This document shows, piece by piece, positions 27,078 to 39,775 of a DNA stretch of 64,000 nt. Positions within the stretch are counted from its first letter, which is position 1. Each line of letters opens with the position of its first letter. The position numbers and the translations under genes were made by a program. Location of the stretch: NCBI RefSeq assembly GCF_003347205.1, contig NZ_QQBJ01000017.1, forward strand, positions 184,740 to 248,739. The letters run 5' to 3'. This DNA is from Mycolicibacterium moriokaense (GTDB lineage Bacteria; Actinomycetota; Actinomycetes; Mycobacteriales; Mycobacteriaceae). The notes under the pieces were generated by a model. The model was not told where the DNA came from and searched no databases. It was given only the letters and a program-made list of their open reading frames with translations.

Positions 27078-27197
27078 GACCCGCGCTTGCCGTGTAGCCG
27101 CGTATGGCTACTCAACCTGGTCATCACCCGGGGCACCCCACCGCGGTTGGAGGGTTGCCGGCCAGCAAGCCGGGGCTTGACGCTGGCGCTCATGACC
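27078..27197 (-). ncRNA. SAM-IV riboswitch
   Basis: The minus strand carries the actinobacterial SAM-IV aptamer almost base for base as I remember the M. tuberculosis RNA used for structure work: 5' GGTCATGAG, the core GCCGGCAACCCTCC, the GGTGATGACC helix partner, a GTAGCC/GGCTAC hairpin, and 3' GCGCGGGTC. Differences are in the apex of the last hairpin and a few paired bases. It lies 45 bases upstream of metY. Binding of S-adenosylmethionine should turn off metY, metX and the downstream methyltransferase. A -10 like TATTCT (27205-27210, minus strand) puts the transcript start right at its 5' end. Confidence 0.95.
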
Positions 27198-27369
27198 GAC
27201 TTGCAGAATATCGCACCCCGCCTCGTCATTGCCACCAGGTTGATCATGAAGCGATTGGAAGCGGACACCGGCCCGTCAGGGCATGGGGCAAATATCCCGA
27301 TATGTAGGCACGCGTAGGTTCGTATCCGACGCGATACTGATAGCCGACACCGACGCCGGGAGAGACCAC

Positions 27370-29593
<2,224 letters not shown>

Positions 29594-29616
<23 letters not shown>

Positions 29617-29651
29617 GGCCCGCGCACGCGAGGAGCGAATAGGGCCCGCGC
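29594..29651. repeat. 26-bp tandem duplication spanning the icd stop codon
   Basis: Two perfect 26-bp copies (29594-29619 and 29620-29645) are followed by the first six bases of a third. The icd stop TAG lies inside copy 1, and the corresponding TAG of copy 2 is out of frame. The duplication leaves the protein unchanged but adds 26 bp of 3' untranslated sequence. Such gene-end tandem repeats are potential variable-number loci. Confidence 0.85.
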
Positions 29652-29665
29652 GCAGCTGAGGTTTC

Positions 29666-30487
29666 TCAGCCGGCCTTCGGCTGGGCGTACTGGTCGACGA
29701 ATCCCGTTATCACGTCGGCGATTCGGTGCGGCGCCTCGTACATCGGTACGTGACCGACGCTGTCCAGCGTCGTCACCAACGTGTTCGACGGGAGCTGCTC
29801 GGTGAAGTGGCGGGTGTACCGCGGCGTCGGCAGCACCCGGTCCTTCTCGCAGATCACCAGGTGCGTCGGCGTGCGGGTCTTGGCCAGCTCCAGCAGCCCG
29901 GGCAGCGTGAGTGACTTGACCAGCATCTGGAAGTAGGCCGGGCAGTGCGCGACGTCGTCGATGATGTCGACCACGTCGTCCCTGGTGAGGCCATCGGCCG
30001 TGGCGCTGACGGCCGGGTAGGCAAGCCGGTGCGCGAACGGGAACTTGGCTGCGCGCTTGCCCAGCAGCTGGCACACCAGGAACAGCGGCGCGCCGGCGAG
30101 GAACTTGCCGACGATCTCGAACTTCGCCGGCGTGAAATGGCTCCAGCCGCCTGCGGGCGCGATACCGGTCAGCGACCGGGCCCGGCCGCGTCGTTCCAGC
30201 TCGAAGGACACCCAGCCGCCCAGCGAGTTCCCGACGATGTGCGCGGTGCCCCAGCCCAGCGCGTCGAGTCGGCGCTCGATGTCGTCGGCCAGCGCGGCGG
30301 TGTCCAGCAGGAACTTGCCGCCGACGCCGCCGTTGTGGCCGGCCATGGTGGGCGCGAAGACCTCGTAGCGGCCCGTGTCAGCTATCAGCGGAGCGACCCG
30401 TTTCCACACGCTCTGCGACAAGACGAAGGGGTGCAGCAAAAGCATCGGCTCGCCGGAGCCGAGATGGATCGGATCGCGCCGGTTCAT
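29666..30487 (-). CDS. alpha/beta hydrolase
   Basis: A 273-residue alpha/beta-hydrolase. The nucleophile elbow is GNSLGGW near residue 107, the oxyanion segment is LLLHPFVLSQSVW, and the catalytic His is probable in SVGHVPMYEAPHRI at the C-terminus, with the Asp in CEKDRVLPTPRY. There is no signal peptide, so it acts in the cytosol. The substrate is unknown. It is convergent with icd across the tandem duplication. Confidence 0.88.
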   Translation of the reverse strand: MNRRDPIHLGSGEPMLLLHPFVLSQSVWKRVAPLIADTGRYEVFAPTMAGHNGGVGGKFLLDTAALADDIERRLDALGWGTAHIVGNSLGGWVSFELERRGRARSLTGIAPAGGWSHFTPAKFEIVGKFLAGAPLFLVCQLLGKRAAKFPFAHRLAYPAVSATADGLTRDDVVDIIDDVAHCPAYFQMLVKSLTLPGLLELAKTRTPTHLVICEKDRVLPTPRYTRHFTEQLPSNTLVTTLDSVGHVPMYEAPHRIADVITGFVDQYAQPKAG

Positions 30488-30574
30488 GGAGCCGACAGTA
30501 AAGGTGATACCGCCGGTACCGCAAGCTGGCCCGTTCGCGCGGGCGAGCGCCGCGCGGGTCGAGCGGGTAGATGC

Positions 30575-31240
30575 CTACGCGTTGCGCTGGTCGGACCACG
30601 CCCCGGGGACCGTCGAATACCGCTGAGCCCAACCGGGATCACGGCCGAGATGTCGCAGGATCCGATCCAGGCCCTCGCAGTCGCCGGACGCGAGCGCCGC
30701 CGCGAACGGCAACCCTGCCGTCGTGCGGACATCGCCGTCGGGTACCGCGAGCACCAACGGCAGCACGGCGTCGACAACATCGGCGGGCAATTCGTATGGG
30801 ACGCCGAGCGATGCGGCGACGTCCCACCCGTGCACGACGTAGTCCACGAAATGGAAGCCCATCGCCATCGCGCCGGGAATGACGGCGTCGGCGCCGAATT
30901 CGGGTAGGGCGAAGAGGGCATCAGCTGCTCGGTCCGCCGAGAACTCCGCGAGGACGTCGTGCGCCGCCGAGGAGTAGGCGCCGCACGAGTCGGCCCTCAC
31001 CGCGGCTGCCACCGACTCCACTTCCCACACAGCGGGATCCGCGCCCGAACCTCGGGCCGCGGCGGCGAATCCGCGGTGCTGGACCGTCATGTGCGCGACG
31101 AGGTCGAACAGATTCCACTCCTCGCACGGCGTCGGCCGGTCGAAGTCCGACGGCGACACGGATGCGACGAGTTCGATCGACTTCAGCACGGCGATTCGGT
31201 GTCGGGGGTCAAGCCCCGGCGCATTCGCATTAATAGGCAT
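30575..31240 (-). CDS. TIGR03086/maleylpyruvate isomerase-type metal-binding protein
   Basis: About 221 residues with the DinB-like helical fold of mycothiol-dependent enzymes: RPTPCEEWNLFDLVAHM near residue 37 supplies the first metal-ligand His, and FHFVDYVVHGWDVAASLGVP supplies two more. Members conjugate or isomerise substrates with mycothiol, or are uncharacterised. The ATG at 31240 is chosen because a good promoter (TTGCAC, 17 bp, TATGGT on the minus strand) predicts a leaderless start exactly there; an ATG two codons upstream (31246) overlaps the -10 region. It is divergent from a MarR regulator. Confidence 0.8.
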   Translation of the reverse strand: MPINANAPGLDPRHRIAVLKSIELVASVSPSDFDRPTPCEEWNLFDLVAHMTVQHRGFAAAARGSGADPAVWEVESVAAAVRADSCGAYSSAAHDVLAEFSADRAADALFALPEFGADAVIPGAMAMGFHFVDYVVHGWDVAASLGVPYELPADVVDAVLPLVLAVPDGDVRTTAGLPFAAALASGDCEGLDRILRHLGRDPGWAQRYSTVPGAWSDQRNA

Positions 31241-31250
31241 CTGCATACCA

Positions 31251-31264
31251 TAAGCGTACGCCTA
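31251..31264. promoter_or_regulatory. 14-bp near-palindrome, putative MarR operator
   Basis: TAAGCGTACGCCTA is a 14-bp palindrome with a single mismatched pair, centred on the perfect GCGTACGC. It lies in the spacer of the minus-strand promoter TTGCAC/TATGGT of the isomerase-type gene and 28 bp upstream of the MarR start. A direct repeat GCCTACGAT follows at 31260-31268 and 31277-31285 on the side of the MarR gene. Position and symmetry fit autoregulated control of both divergent genes. Confidence 0.6.
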
Positions 31265-31291
31265 CGATAGTGCAATGCCTACGATGGCGCG

Positions 31292-32774
<1,483 letters not shown>

Positions 32775-32792
32775 CGCCTTCGAGAGGTCGGC

Positions 32793-33818
32793 ATGTCCGA
32801 ACCGGCGAAGCCCGGCGCCTTGGACCGTTTCCGGGCACGGTTCAAGTGGTTCGACCACGTCATGCGCGCTCAGGAGCGCTATCAGCAGAGCAAGGGCGAC
32901 TTCTACGCCGCGGGCATCACCTACTTCACCATCTTCGCGCTCTTCCCGCTGCTGATGGTCGCCTTCGCGATCGCCGGCTTCATTCTGGCCAGCCAGCCCG
33001 AATTGCTGGCCGAGATCACCGACAAGATCAAGTCGTCGGTGTCCGGCGATCTCGGCGAGCAACTGGTCGAGCTGATGGACTCCGCGATCGACTCGCGCAC
33101 ATCGGTCGGGATCATCGGCCTGGCCACCGCCGCGTGGGCCGGGCTGGGCTGGATGGCCAACCTGCGCGAGGCGCTGAGCCAGATGTGGGGCCTCTTTCGC
33201 GACAAGCCCAACGGCTTCGTCCGCACCAAGCTCTCGGACCTGGTCGCCATCATCGGCCTGTTCGTCGCTATCGTGCTCACCGTTGCGCTGACCGCGCTCA
33301 GCAGCTCCGGCTTGATGAAGCAGGTCGTCGAATGGCTTGGGCTGCAGGATCTTCCGGGTATCAGCGTGCTGCTGCGGTTGGTCTCGGTCGTCGTCTCGGT
33401 GCTGATCTCGTGGCTGTTGTTCACCTGGATCATCGCCCGGTTGCCGCGGGAGTCGATCAGCTTTCGCAGCGCCGCGCGCGCCGGACTGTTGGTCGCGGTC
33501 GGCTTCGAGGTGTTCAAGCTGGTGGCGTCGTTCTATCTGAAGTCGGTGGTGAACGGGCCCGCCGGCGCGACGTTCGGCCCGGTGCTGGGTCTGATGGTGT
33601 TCGCCTACATCACCGCCAGGTTGATCCTGTTCGCGACGGCGTGGGCGGCCACCGCCAAGGAGAACCTCGAGGCCGCACCGGTCGATCCGCCCCTCGGCGC
33701 GCAGATCACCCCGCGCGTGCAGGTTCGCGAAGGTTTGGGGCCCGCCGGTGCGCTCACCGCAGCGGTCGTGGGAGCCCTTGGCGCGCTGGGCTTCTCGCGT
33801 TTGGCCCGTCGTCGCTGA
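32793..33818 (+). CDS. YihY/BrkB family inner membrane protein
   Basis: A 341-residue membrane protein (Rv3335c type). After a basic, cytosolic N-terminus with RYQQSKGDFYAAGITYFTIFALFPLLMV, the conserved BrkB opening, it has about six hydrophobic helices, the last in GPVLGLMVFAYITARLILFATAW. The C-terminus ends with a small hydrophobic stretch and RRR. The transport or envelope role of this family is not settled. It lies 18 bp after trpS and 12 bp from the convergent dacB1 stop. Confidence 0.9.
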   Translation: MSEPAKPGALDRFRARFKWFDHVMRAQERYQQSKGDFYAAGITYFTIFALFPLLMVAFAIAGFILASQPELLAEITDKIKSSVSGDLGEQLVELMDSAIDSRTSVGIIGLATAAWAGLGWMANLREALSQMWGLFRDKPNGFVRTKLSDLVAIIGLFVAIVLTVALTALSSSGLMKQVVEWLGLQDLPGISVLLRLVSVVVSVLISWLLFTWIIARLPRESISFRSAARAGLLVAVGFEVFKLVASFYLKSVVNGPAGATFGPVLGLMVFAYITARLILFATAWAATAKENLEAAPVDPPLGAQITPRVQVREGLGPAGALTAAVVGALGALGFSRLARRR

Positions 33819-33830
33819 CCGGTCCGCCGC

Positions 33831-35048
33831 CTAGTGCTGCGGCCGCCGGTTGAGCGAACGCGCCCACATGATGAGGCAGAACACGATGATCGCGCCGACG
33901 AACCCGACGCCGACGCGCACCGGCATCGCGTCGGCCGCCGGCAGTGCGGGCGCGGCCTTCAACGTGGTGTCGGCGCCGGCGTCCTGCGGCGTGGCCACCA
34001 GCGAGGGATCCGGTTCGATGAGCGTGCCGACCTTGGTGCCCGGCGCGGTCGCGAACCCGTAGTCCAGCAGGTGCGCGGCCTGCTCCCACGGCGCGATCGG
34101 CTGCCGGGTGCCCTTCAGCAGCACCGCGACCAGCCTGCGGCCGTCACGCTCCGCCGCGCCGACGAACGTCTGCCCGGCGTCGTCGGTGTATCCGGTCTTG
34201 CCGCCCATCGCGCCCGGGTAGTTGTAGAGCAACTGGTTGTCGTTCTCGACGGGGTAGCCGGCGTCGCCCCGCCCCGGGAAGTCGAAGCTGCGGGTGGCCA
34301 CGATCTCGGCGAAAGTCGGGTTCTGCCAGGCGTAGCGGTAGAACAGGCCGAGGTCGTAGGCCGACGTGCTCATGCCGGGGCCGTCGAGGCCCGACGGCGT
34401 GGCCACCCGGGTATCGCGGCCGCCGAGCTTGCCGGCCAGGTCGTTGAGCTTGACCAGTGTGGCATCCATGCCGCCCATCTGCATGGCCAGCGCGTGTGCG
34501 GCGTCGTTGCCGGAGTGCATCAGCAGCCCGTGCAGGATGTCGCGGATGGAGTAGTGCCCGCCTTCGCCGATGCCGACCCGCGTGCCCTCGGCGGCCGCGT
34601 CGTCGGCGGTGCCGGCGATCACCTTGTGAATCGGCAACTCCCGCAGCGCCTCCGTGGCCACCAGCACCTTGATGATGCTGGCCGGCCGGTGCCTGCCGTG
34701 CGGATCCTTGGCGGCGATCACGTCGCCGGTGTCGAGGTCGGCCACCAGCCAGGCCTCGGCGGAGATGTCGCCGGGCACCGGCGGCGTGCCCGGCGCGGTG
34801 ATCACGCCGCAGCCGCCGAGCGCGTCGCCGCCGACCGGGTCGGACGGCACCGCCAGGGGTTGCGGCGGGTCGCCCGCCTGCGGGACCTCCGACGAGTCGA
34901 CCGCGGGTGGGGTGGTGACCTGATACGGGCAGGCGGACGCGTCGGGCGACGCGTCGGGTTCGGCGTTCGCCAGCGCTGGGCTCGCCATCAGGAAAAGCGC
35001 CGCTGCCAGGGCGGTAGCGCGCCGGGGCGCAGAGGTGAACGTCGCCAT
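33831..35048 (-). CDS. dacB1: D-alanyl-D-alanine carboxypeptidase (penicillin-binding protein)
   Basis: A 405-residue peptidoglycan carboxypeptidase (Rv3330 type). It has an N-terminal signal sequence (residues about 10-28), then a Pro-rich mature start. Catalytic motifs are complete: SIIK with Ser124/Lys127, SGN at 179-181, and KTG at 284-286. A C-terminal hydrophobic helix ([18 protein letters not shown]) followed by RSLNRRPQH anchors it in the membrane. It trims the terminal D-Ala of pentapeptide stems outside the membrane. The ATG 35048 is preceded by a suitable leader. Confidence 0.95.
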   Translation of the reverse strand: MATFTSAPRRATALAAALFLMASPALANAEPDASPDASACPYQVTTPPAVDSSEVPQAGDPPQPLAVPSDPVGGDALGGCGVITAPGTPPVPGDISAEAWLVADLDTGDVIAAKDPHGRHRPASIIKVLVATEALRELPIHKVIAGTADDAAAEGTRVGIGEGGHYSIRDILHGLLMHSGNDAAHALAMQMGGMDATLVKLNDLAGKLGGRDTRVATPSGLDGPGMSTSAYDLGLFYRYAWQNPTFAEIVATRSFDFPGRGDAGYPVENDNQLLYNYPGAMGGKTGYTDDAGQTFVGAAERDGRRLVAVLLKGTRQPIAPWEQAAHLLDYGFATAPGTKVGTLIEPDPSLVATPQDAGADTTLKAAPALPAADAMPVRVGVGFVGAIIVFCLIMWARSLNRRPQH

Positions 35049-35163
35049 CGTGAGCGAAGATTAGGCGATCCGGGCCGCGAAATCGGGGAGCCACGCTGTG
35101 ACTGCTGTGGTTGAAGTGTCAAAAGTGACTAGCGGGTGGGCGGGCCGAGCGACGAGATCCGAG

Positions 35164-35198
35164 TTTTGCAGAGAAAGTGCGAGTAGCGACCTGCAAAA
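35164..35198 (-). terminator. hairpin between the SMP-30-like gene and dacB1
   Basis: TTTTGCAG (35164-35171) pairs with CTGCAAAA (35191-35198) over a 19-nt loop. On the minus strand the hairpin follows the SMP-30-like gene's stop (35213) by about 15 bases and has T residues at its 3' base, as expected of an intrinsic terminator. It would isolate dacB1 transcription from upstream genes. Confidence 0.5.
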
Positions 35199-35212
35199 GT
35201 CGGTTTTCGACG

Positions 35213-36226
35213 TCAGCGCATCGCGGTCGCACTCAAATCCGCCCATGCCACGGCCGGGTACGCGATGGTGCCCATCCAGAGCCTGCCGTCGGCCTCGACC
35301 ATGCCCGTGACGATGCCGAAGTCGGGGTGTTCGCTACGCACGCCCGCCACCACGTCGCCGCTGTCCTGGTCGAATGCGACACACCACACGATCGATTCGG
35401 GCTTGGGATGCAGGCGCGAGGGCAGACGCCAGATCAGCTTGCGCAGAATCGGCGCGGATCTGACGAGTCGCTCGGCCCTGGGATCGGCGCGTGCCACCAT
35501 CGCGCACCAGATGCGCCCGCCCGCACCGGTCGACAGGTTGTCGGGCATGCCCGACAGGTTGACCGCCAGCGGAGTCACCGTGCCTGCCTTCGGCCCCGTC
35601 AGCCAATACTTCGACAGCCGCCGCCCGAGCGTCTCGGCGAACACCAACGCCGATTCGTCCTCGGTCAGCGTGACGCCGTTGGCGAAATAGAGCCCGCTGA
35701 CAAGTGTCGTGACGGTGCCGTCGCGGTCGAGGCGGAACAAGCTGCCGCGGCCGCGCGCCTCCAGCAGAGCGCCCATGTTGTGCACGTAGGTGAACGCACT
35801 CGTGGACTCGGTGAAATAAATTGTGCCGTCTGATGTTTCAGTGACATTCGAGCAGAACAGCATTGTTCGGCCGTCGACCGAATCGACGAGCGTTTCGATG
35901 TCTCCGCTGTCGGGATCGAGCGCGCGCAGGCCGCCGGGGCTGTCGCAGAACAGGATCCGGCCGTCCCGAGCGACGTGCATACCGAGCGCCCGGTTGCCGG
36001 TGTCGGCCACCACGACGGGCTCGCCGCCGGGTGGGATCCGCACGACGCGGCCATCGTCGAGACCCGTCCAGATCTGGCCGACGGCGTCGACGACGACGTC
36101 CTCGGGCCCGTTGCCGGGCAGGGGCACCACGGTGACGTCCGCCTCGGGCACATCCGGCAGCGGGTCGATCGGCGGCGGCTGCCAGCGGACGGGATCGATC
36201 GGCGGCTTGTGTGACGTCGTTGGCAC
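35213..36226 (-). CDS. SMP-30/gluconolactonase-like beta-propeller protein
   Basis: A 337-residue six-bladed propeller of the SMP-30/strictosidine-synthase-like clan. Blade repeats are visible as GPEDVVVDAVGQIWTGLDDGRV, HVARDGRILFCDSPGGLRALD, TSDGTIYFTEST, and NGVTLTEDESALVFAET, the last two carrying acidic/Asn residues of the metal site. Members are lactonases or hydrolases on small cyclic esters. GTG 36226 is chosen; the frame is open much further upstream but lies over the aminotransferase gene. It follows the aminotransferase by 26 bp and may be in its operon. Confidence 0.82.
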   Translation of the reverse strand: MPTTSHKPPIDPVRWQPPPIDPLPDVPEADVTVVPLPGNGPEDVVVDAVGQIWTGLDDGRVVRIPPGGEPVVVADTGNRALGMHVARDGRILFCDSPGGLRALDPDSGDIETLVDSVDGRTMLFCSNVTETSDGTIYFTESTSAFTYVHNMGALLEARGRGSLFRLDRDGTVTTLVSGLYFANGVTLTEDESALVFAETLGRRLSKYWLTGPKAGTVTPLAVNLSGMPDNLSTGAGGRIWCAMVARADPRAERLVRSAPILRKLIWRLPSRLHPKPESIVWCVAFDQDSGDVVAGVRSEHPDFGIVTGMVEADGRLWMGTIAYPAVAWADLSATAMR

Positions 36227-36252
36227 GCCGCCGACCGTACCCCGTAGTCCGG

Positions 36253-37638
36253 CTAGAGCATCCGGCTCGCTTCGCTGAGCACGCGATGCAGGATGTCGTA
36301 GATCGCGTCGAACTCCTTGGGCCCGCTGATCAGAGGCGGCGCCAGCTGCACCACTGGGTCGCCGCGGTCGTCGGCGCGGCAGTACAGCCCCGCCTCGAAC
36401 AGCGCGGAGGTCAAGAAGCCGCGCAGCAGGCGCTCGCTCTCGTCCTCGTTGAAGGTCTCCTTGGTGTTCTTGTCCTTGACCAGCTCGATGCCGTAGAAGA
36501 AGCCCTCGCCGCGCACATCGCCGACGATCGGCAGCTCGTGGAGCTTTTCGAGAGTGGCCCGGAACACCGGCGCGTTCTCCTTGACGTGGTCGTTGATGCC
36601 CTCGCGCTCGAAGATGTCGAGGTTGGCCAGCGCGACCGCCGACGAGACGGGGTGCCCACCGAACGTGTAGCCGTGCCCGAAGGTGGTCTTGCCGTCGTTG
36701 AACGGCTCGAAGAGCTTGTCGCTGGCGATCATTGCGCCAATCGGCGAGTAGCCCGACGTCAAGCCCTTGGCGCAGGTGATCATGTCGGGCACATAGCCGA
36801 AGTCGTCGCAGGCGAACATCGAGCCGATCCGGCCGTACGCGCAGATCACCTCGTCGGACACCAGCAGCACGTCGTACTCGTCGCAGATCTCGCGGACCCG
36901 CTCGAAATACCCGGGCGGGGGCGGGAAGCATCCGCCCGCGTTCTGCACGGGTTCGAGGAACACCGCGGCGACGGTGTCGGGACCTTCGAACTCGATGGCC
37001 TCGGCGATGCGGTCCGCGCAGTACTCGCCGAATGCCTTGGCGTCGTGGCCGAACGGCTCGGGTGCCCGGTAGAAGTTGGTGTTCGGCACGCGGAACCCAC
37101 CTGGGGTCAGCGGCTCGAACGGCTTCTTGAAATCGGGCAGGCCGGTGATCGCCAGGGCGCCCTGCGGAGTGCCGTGGTACGCGATCGCCCGGGAGATCAC
37201 CTTGTACTTGCCGGGCTTGCCGACCAACTTGAAATAGTTCTTCGCCAGCTTCCACGCGGTCTCGACGGCCTCGCCGCCGCCAGTGGTGAAGAAGACGCGG
37301 TTCAGGTCTCCCGGCGCGTAATTGGCCAGCCGCTCGGACAATTCGATCGCCGGCGGGGTCGCATACGACCACAGCGGGAAGAAGGACAGCGTCTCGGCCT
37401 GCTTGGCGGCGGCCTCGGCGAGTTCCTTGCGGCCGTGGCCGACCTGTACGACGAACAGGCCCGAGAGCCCGTCAATGTAGCTCTTGCCCTTGTCATCCCA
37501 GATCATGACGCCTTCGCCACGGGTGATGATCGGCGGCGTGATGCCGTGGCCGTGTCGTGCGAAGTGGCCCCATAGGTGTCGGTTGGCCTTGCCCGCCAGG
37601 TCGGTGGAAACGTCTGGTGCTATATCGGTTGTAGTCAT
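36253..37638 (-). CDS. class III PLP-dependent aminotransferase
   Basis: A 461-residue fold-type I aminotransferase (Rv3329 type). The PLP lysine lies in ITCAKGLTSGYSPIGAMIAS, with VLLVSDEVICAYGRIG providing the Asp that holds the pyridine nitrogen and FTTGGGEAVETAWKLAK the phosphate cup. Omega-amino acid or polyamine:pyruvate activity fits the family. The ATG 37638 overlaps the stop of the upstream AsnC gene (TGA inside ATGA), which decides against the longer TTG start at 37650. With the divergent aldehyde dehydrogenase, the pair could degrade putrescine to 4-aminobutyrate; that is inference. Confidence 0.92.
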   Translation of the reverse strand: MTTTDIAPDVSTDLAGKANRHLWGHFARHGHGITPPIITRGEGVMIWDDKGKSYIDGLSGLFVVQVGHGRKELAEAAAKQAETLSFFPLWSYATPPAIELSERLANYAPGDLNRVFFTTGGGEAVETAWKLAKNYFKLVGKPGKYKVISRAIAYHGTPQGALAITGLPDFKKPFEPLTPGGFRVPNTNFYRAPEPFGHDAKAFGEYCADRIAEAIEFEGPDTVAAVFLEPVQNAGGCFPPPPGYFERVREICDEYDVLLVSDEVICAYGRIGSMFACDDFGYVPDMITCAKGLTSGYSPIGAMIASDKLFEPFNDGKTTFGHGYTFGGHPVSSAVALANLDIFEREGINDHVKENAPVFRATLEKLHELPIVGDVRGEGFFYGIELVKDKNTKETFNEDESERLLRGFLTSALFEAGLYCRADDRGDPVVQLAPPLISGPKEFDAIYDILHRVLSEASRML

Positions 37639-38150
37639 CTTGTACCCCAATTGTATTGCTGCTTAACAAGTTTCAAATAAACGAGCGTTTCGGTGGATAT
37701 CACTCCTGGCAATGCGCGGATCTGGGTGTTGAGCAGATCCAGCAGATCGTCGTCGTCCTCGCAGACCACTTCGATGATGGCGTCGAAGGATCCCGCGGTC
37801 AGCACCACGTATTCGACCGCGTCTATCGCGGCGAGCTTCTCGGCCACCCTGGTCGTGTCGCCGGTACAGCGGATGCCGATCATCGCCTGGCGGGCGAAGC
37901 CCAACTGCATCGGATCGGTGACCGCGACGATCTGCATGACACCGGCGTCGACCATGCGCTGTACCCGCTGCCGCACCGCTGCCTCGGACAGCCCGACCGC
38001 CTTGCCGATGCCCGCATAGGAGCGGCGCCCGTCCTGCTGCAGCTTCTCGATGATGGCTTTGGACAGCTCGTCGAGTTGCACCGCTGCCCCCGGCCGCGTC
38101 TGGACGCGCAGGGGAACGGGTTGGATGCCATCTGCACCCGGGTTGGCCAT
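37635..38150 (-). CDS. Lrp/AsnC-family regulator
   Basis: A 171-residue Lrp/AsnC regulator with an N-terminal HTH (LDELSKAIIEKLQQDGRRSYAGIGKAVGLSEAAVRQRVQRMVDAGVMQI) and a RAM ligand domain ending in LVYLKLVKQQYNWGTR. It is coupled to the aminotransferase by a 4-bp overlap and is divergent from the aldehyde dehydrogenase with a 122-bp gap, the classic place for an amino acid- or amine-responsive local regulator. About 25 residues precede the HTH; a downstream start is possible. Confidence 0.93.
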   Translation of the reverse strand: MANPGADGIQPVPLRVQTRPGAAVQLDELSKAIIEKLQQDGRRSYAGIGKAVGLSEAAVRQRVQRMVDAGVMQIVAVTDPMQLGFARQAMIGIRCTGDTTRVAEKLAAIDAVEYVVLTAGSFDAIIEVVCEDDDDLLDLLNTQIRALPGVISTETLVYLKLVKQQYNWGTR

Positions 38151-38272
38151 GCCTGAGATTGTGCACGGAATCCGTCGTTACAAGCAACCAATCCAATGAA
38201 ATCACGCGCCGAGTGATGTCGCGACTGCAGGAATGCGTAGCCACCAGCAATGCCGTCGGCTAGCGTTGGGCC

Positions 38273-39775
38273 ATGACTGTGACGGTATCGGCCGGCTCCG
38301 ATGTGACAGCCGGCAGCTGGATCAACGGCGCGGCGGTGGTCACCGGCGGTGCGGCTCATCAGGTCGTCAACCCGGCCAACGGCGCCGTCGTCACCGAACT
38401 CGCGCTGGCCACCCCGGCCGACGTCGACACCGCGGTCGCGGCCGCCCGCAATGCGCAGCCGGGCTGGGGGACCGCGACACCGGTCGACCGGGCGACCGTG
38501 CTGGCCAAGCTGGCGGCGCTGATGTCCGACCACGCCGACGAGTTGGTGGCCGAGGAGGTCAGCCAGACCGGCAAGCCGGCGCGGCTGGCCCGCGAGTTCG
38601 ACGTGCCGGGCAGCATCGACAACGTCGACTTCTTCGCGGGTGCCGCCCGGCACCTCGAGGGCAAGGCGACCGGCGAGTACTCCGGCGATCACACGTCGAG
38701 CATCCGGCGCGAGGCCGTCGGCGTCGTCGCCACCATCACGCCGTGGAACTACCCGCTGCAGATGGCGGTCTGGAAGGTGCTGCCCGCGCTGGCGGCAGGG
38801 TGCAGCGTGGTCATCAAGCCCGCGGAGCTGACGCCGTTGACGACGCTGACGCTGGCCCGGCTGGCCACTGAGGCCGGCCTGCCCGACGGGGTGTTCAACG
38901 TGATCACCGGGGCGGGCGGCGACGTCGGCACCGCGCTGGCCGGCCACCGCGACGTCGACGTAGTGACGTTCACCGGGTCGACGCCGGTGGGCCGCAAGGT
39001 GATGGCCGCCGCCGCCGTGCACGGCCACCGCACCCAGCTCGAACTCGGCGGCAAGGCGCCGTTCGTGGTCTTCGACGACGCCGACCTCGACGCCGCGATC
39101 CAGGGCGCGGTGGCGGGTTCGCTGATCAACACAGGTCAGGACTGCACCGCCGCCACCAGGGCGATCGTCGCACGTGAACTCTATGACGACTTCGTCGCCG
39201 GCGTCGCCGAGGTGATGAGCAAGATCGTCGTCGGCGATCCCGACGACGATGACACCGACCTCGGCCCGCTGATCTCGATGGCGCACCGCGCCAAGGTGTC
39301 CGGCATGGTCGAACGCGCTCCAGGGCAGGGCGGCCGCGTCGTCACCGGCGGCAGCGCGCCCGATCTGCCGGGGTCGTTCTACCGGCCCACGCTGATCGCC
39401 GACGTGGCTGAGGACTCCGAGGTCTACCGCGACGAAATCTTCGGCCCGGTGCTGACGGTTCGCTCCTTCACCGATGATGACGACGCGCTACGGCAGGCCA
39501 ACGACACCGCCTACGGGCTGGCAGCCTCGGCCTGGACCCGTGACGTGTACCGCGCGCAGCGGGCGTCGCGCGAGATCCATTCCGGTTGTGTGTGGATCAA
39601 CGACCACATTCCGATCATCAGCGAGATGCCGCACGGCGGTGTCGGCGCATCGGGATTCGGCAAGGACATGTCGGACTACTCGTTCGAGGAGTACCTGACC
39701 ATCAAGCACGTGATGAGCGACATCACCGGGGCCGCCGAGAAGGACTGGCACCGGATCATCTTCACGAAGCGCTAG
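38273..39775 (+). CDS. aldehyde dehydrogenase, gamma-aminobutyraldehyde type
   Basis: A 500-residue NAD(P)-dependent aldehyde dehydrogenase. The NAD site has TITPWNYPLQMAVWKVLPALAAG and FTGSTPVGRKVM; the catalytic Glu is in LELGGKAPFVVF and the catalytic Cys in NTGQDCTAATR near residue 288. Closest in feel to gamma-aminobutyraldehyde or betaine aldehyde dehydrogenases. It is divergent from the AsnC-aminotransferase operon, suggesting amine catabolism. Its last codons (F-T-K-R-stop) are the first part of the 36-bp tandem repeat that continues downstream. Confidence 0.93.
   Translation: MTVTVSAGSDVTAGSWINGAAVVTGGAAHQVVNPANGAVVTELALATPADVDTAVAAARNAQPGWGTATPVDRATVLAKLAALMSDHADELVAEEVSQTGKPARLAREFDVPGSIDNVDFFAGAARHLEGKATGEYSGDHTSSIRREAVGVVATITPWNYPLQMAVWKVLPALAAGCSVVIKPAELTPLTTLTLARLATEAGLPDGVFNVITGAGGDVGTALAGHRDVDVVTFTGSTPVGRKVMAAAAVHGHRTQLELGGKAPFVVFDDADLDAAIQGAVAGSLINTGQDCTAATRAIVARELYDDFVAGVAEVMSKIVVGDPDDDDTDLGPLISMAHRAKVSGMVERAPGQGGRVVTGGSAPDLPGSFYRPTLIADVAEDSEVYRDEIFGPVLTVRSFTDDDDALRQANDTAYGLAASAWTRDVYRAQRASREIHSGCVWINDHIPIISEMPHGGVGASGFGKDMSDYSFEEYLTIKHVMSDITGAAEKDWHRIIFTKR

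Noticed and set aside
37639-37650. TTG start giving the aminotransferase four additional residues
   Set aside because: ATG 37638 overlaps the AsnC stop (ATGA) and has a GGGG ribosome site, a pattern used repeatedly in this window.
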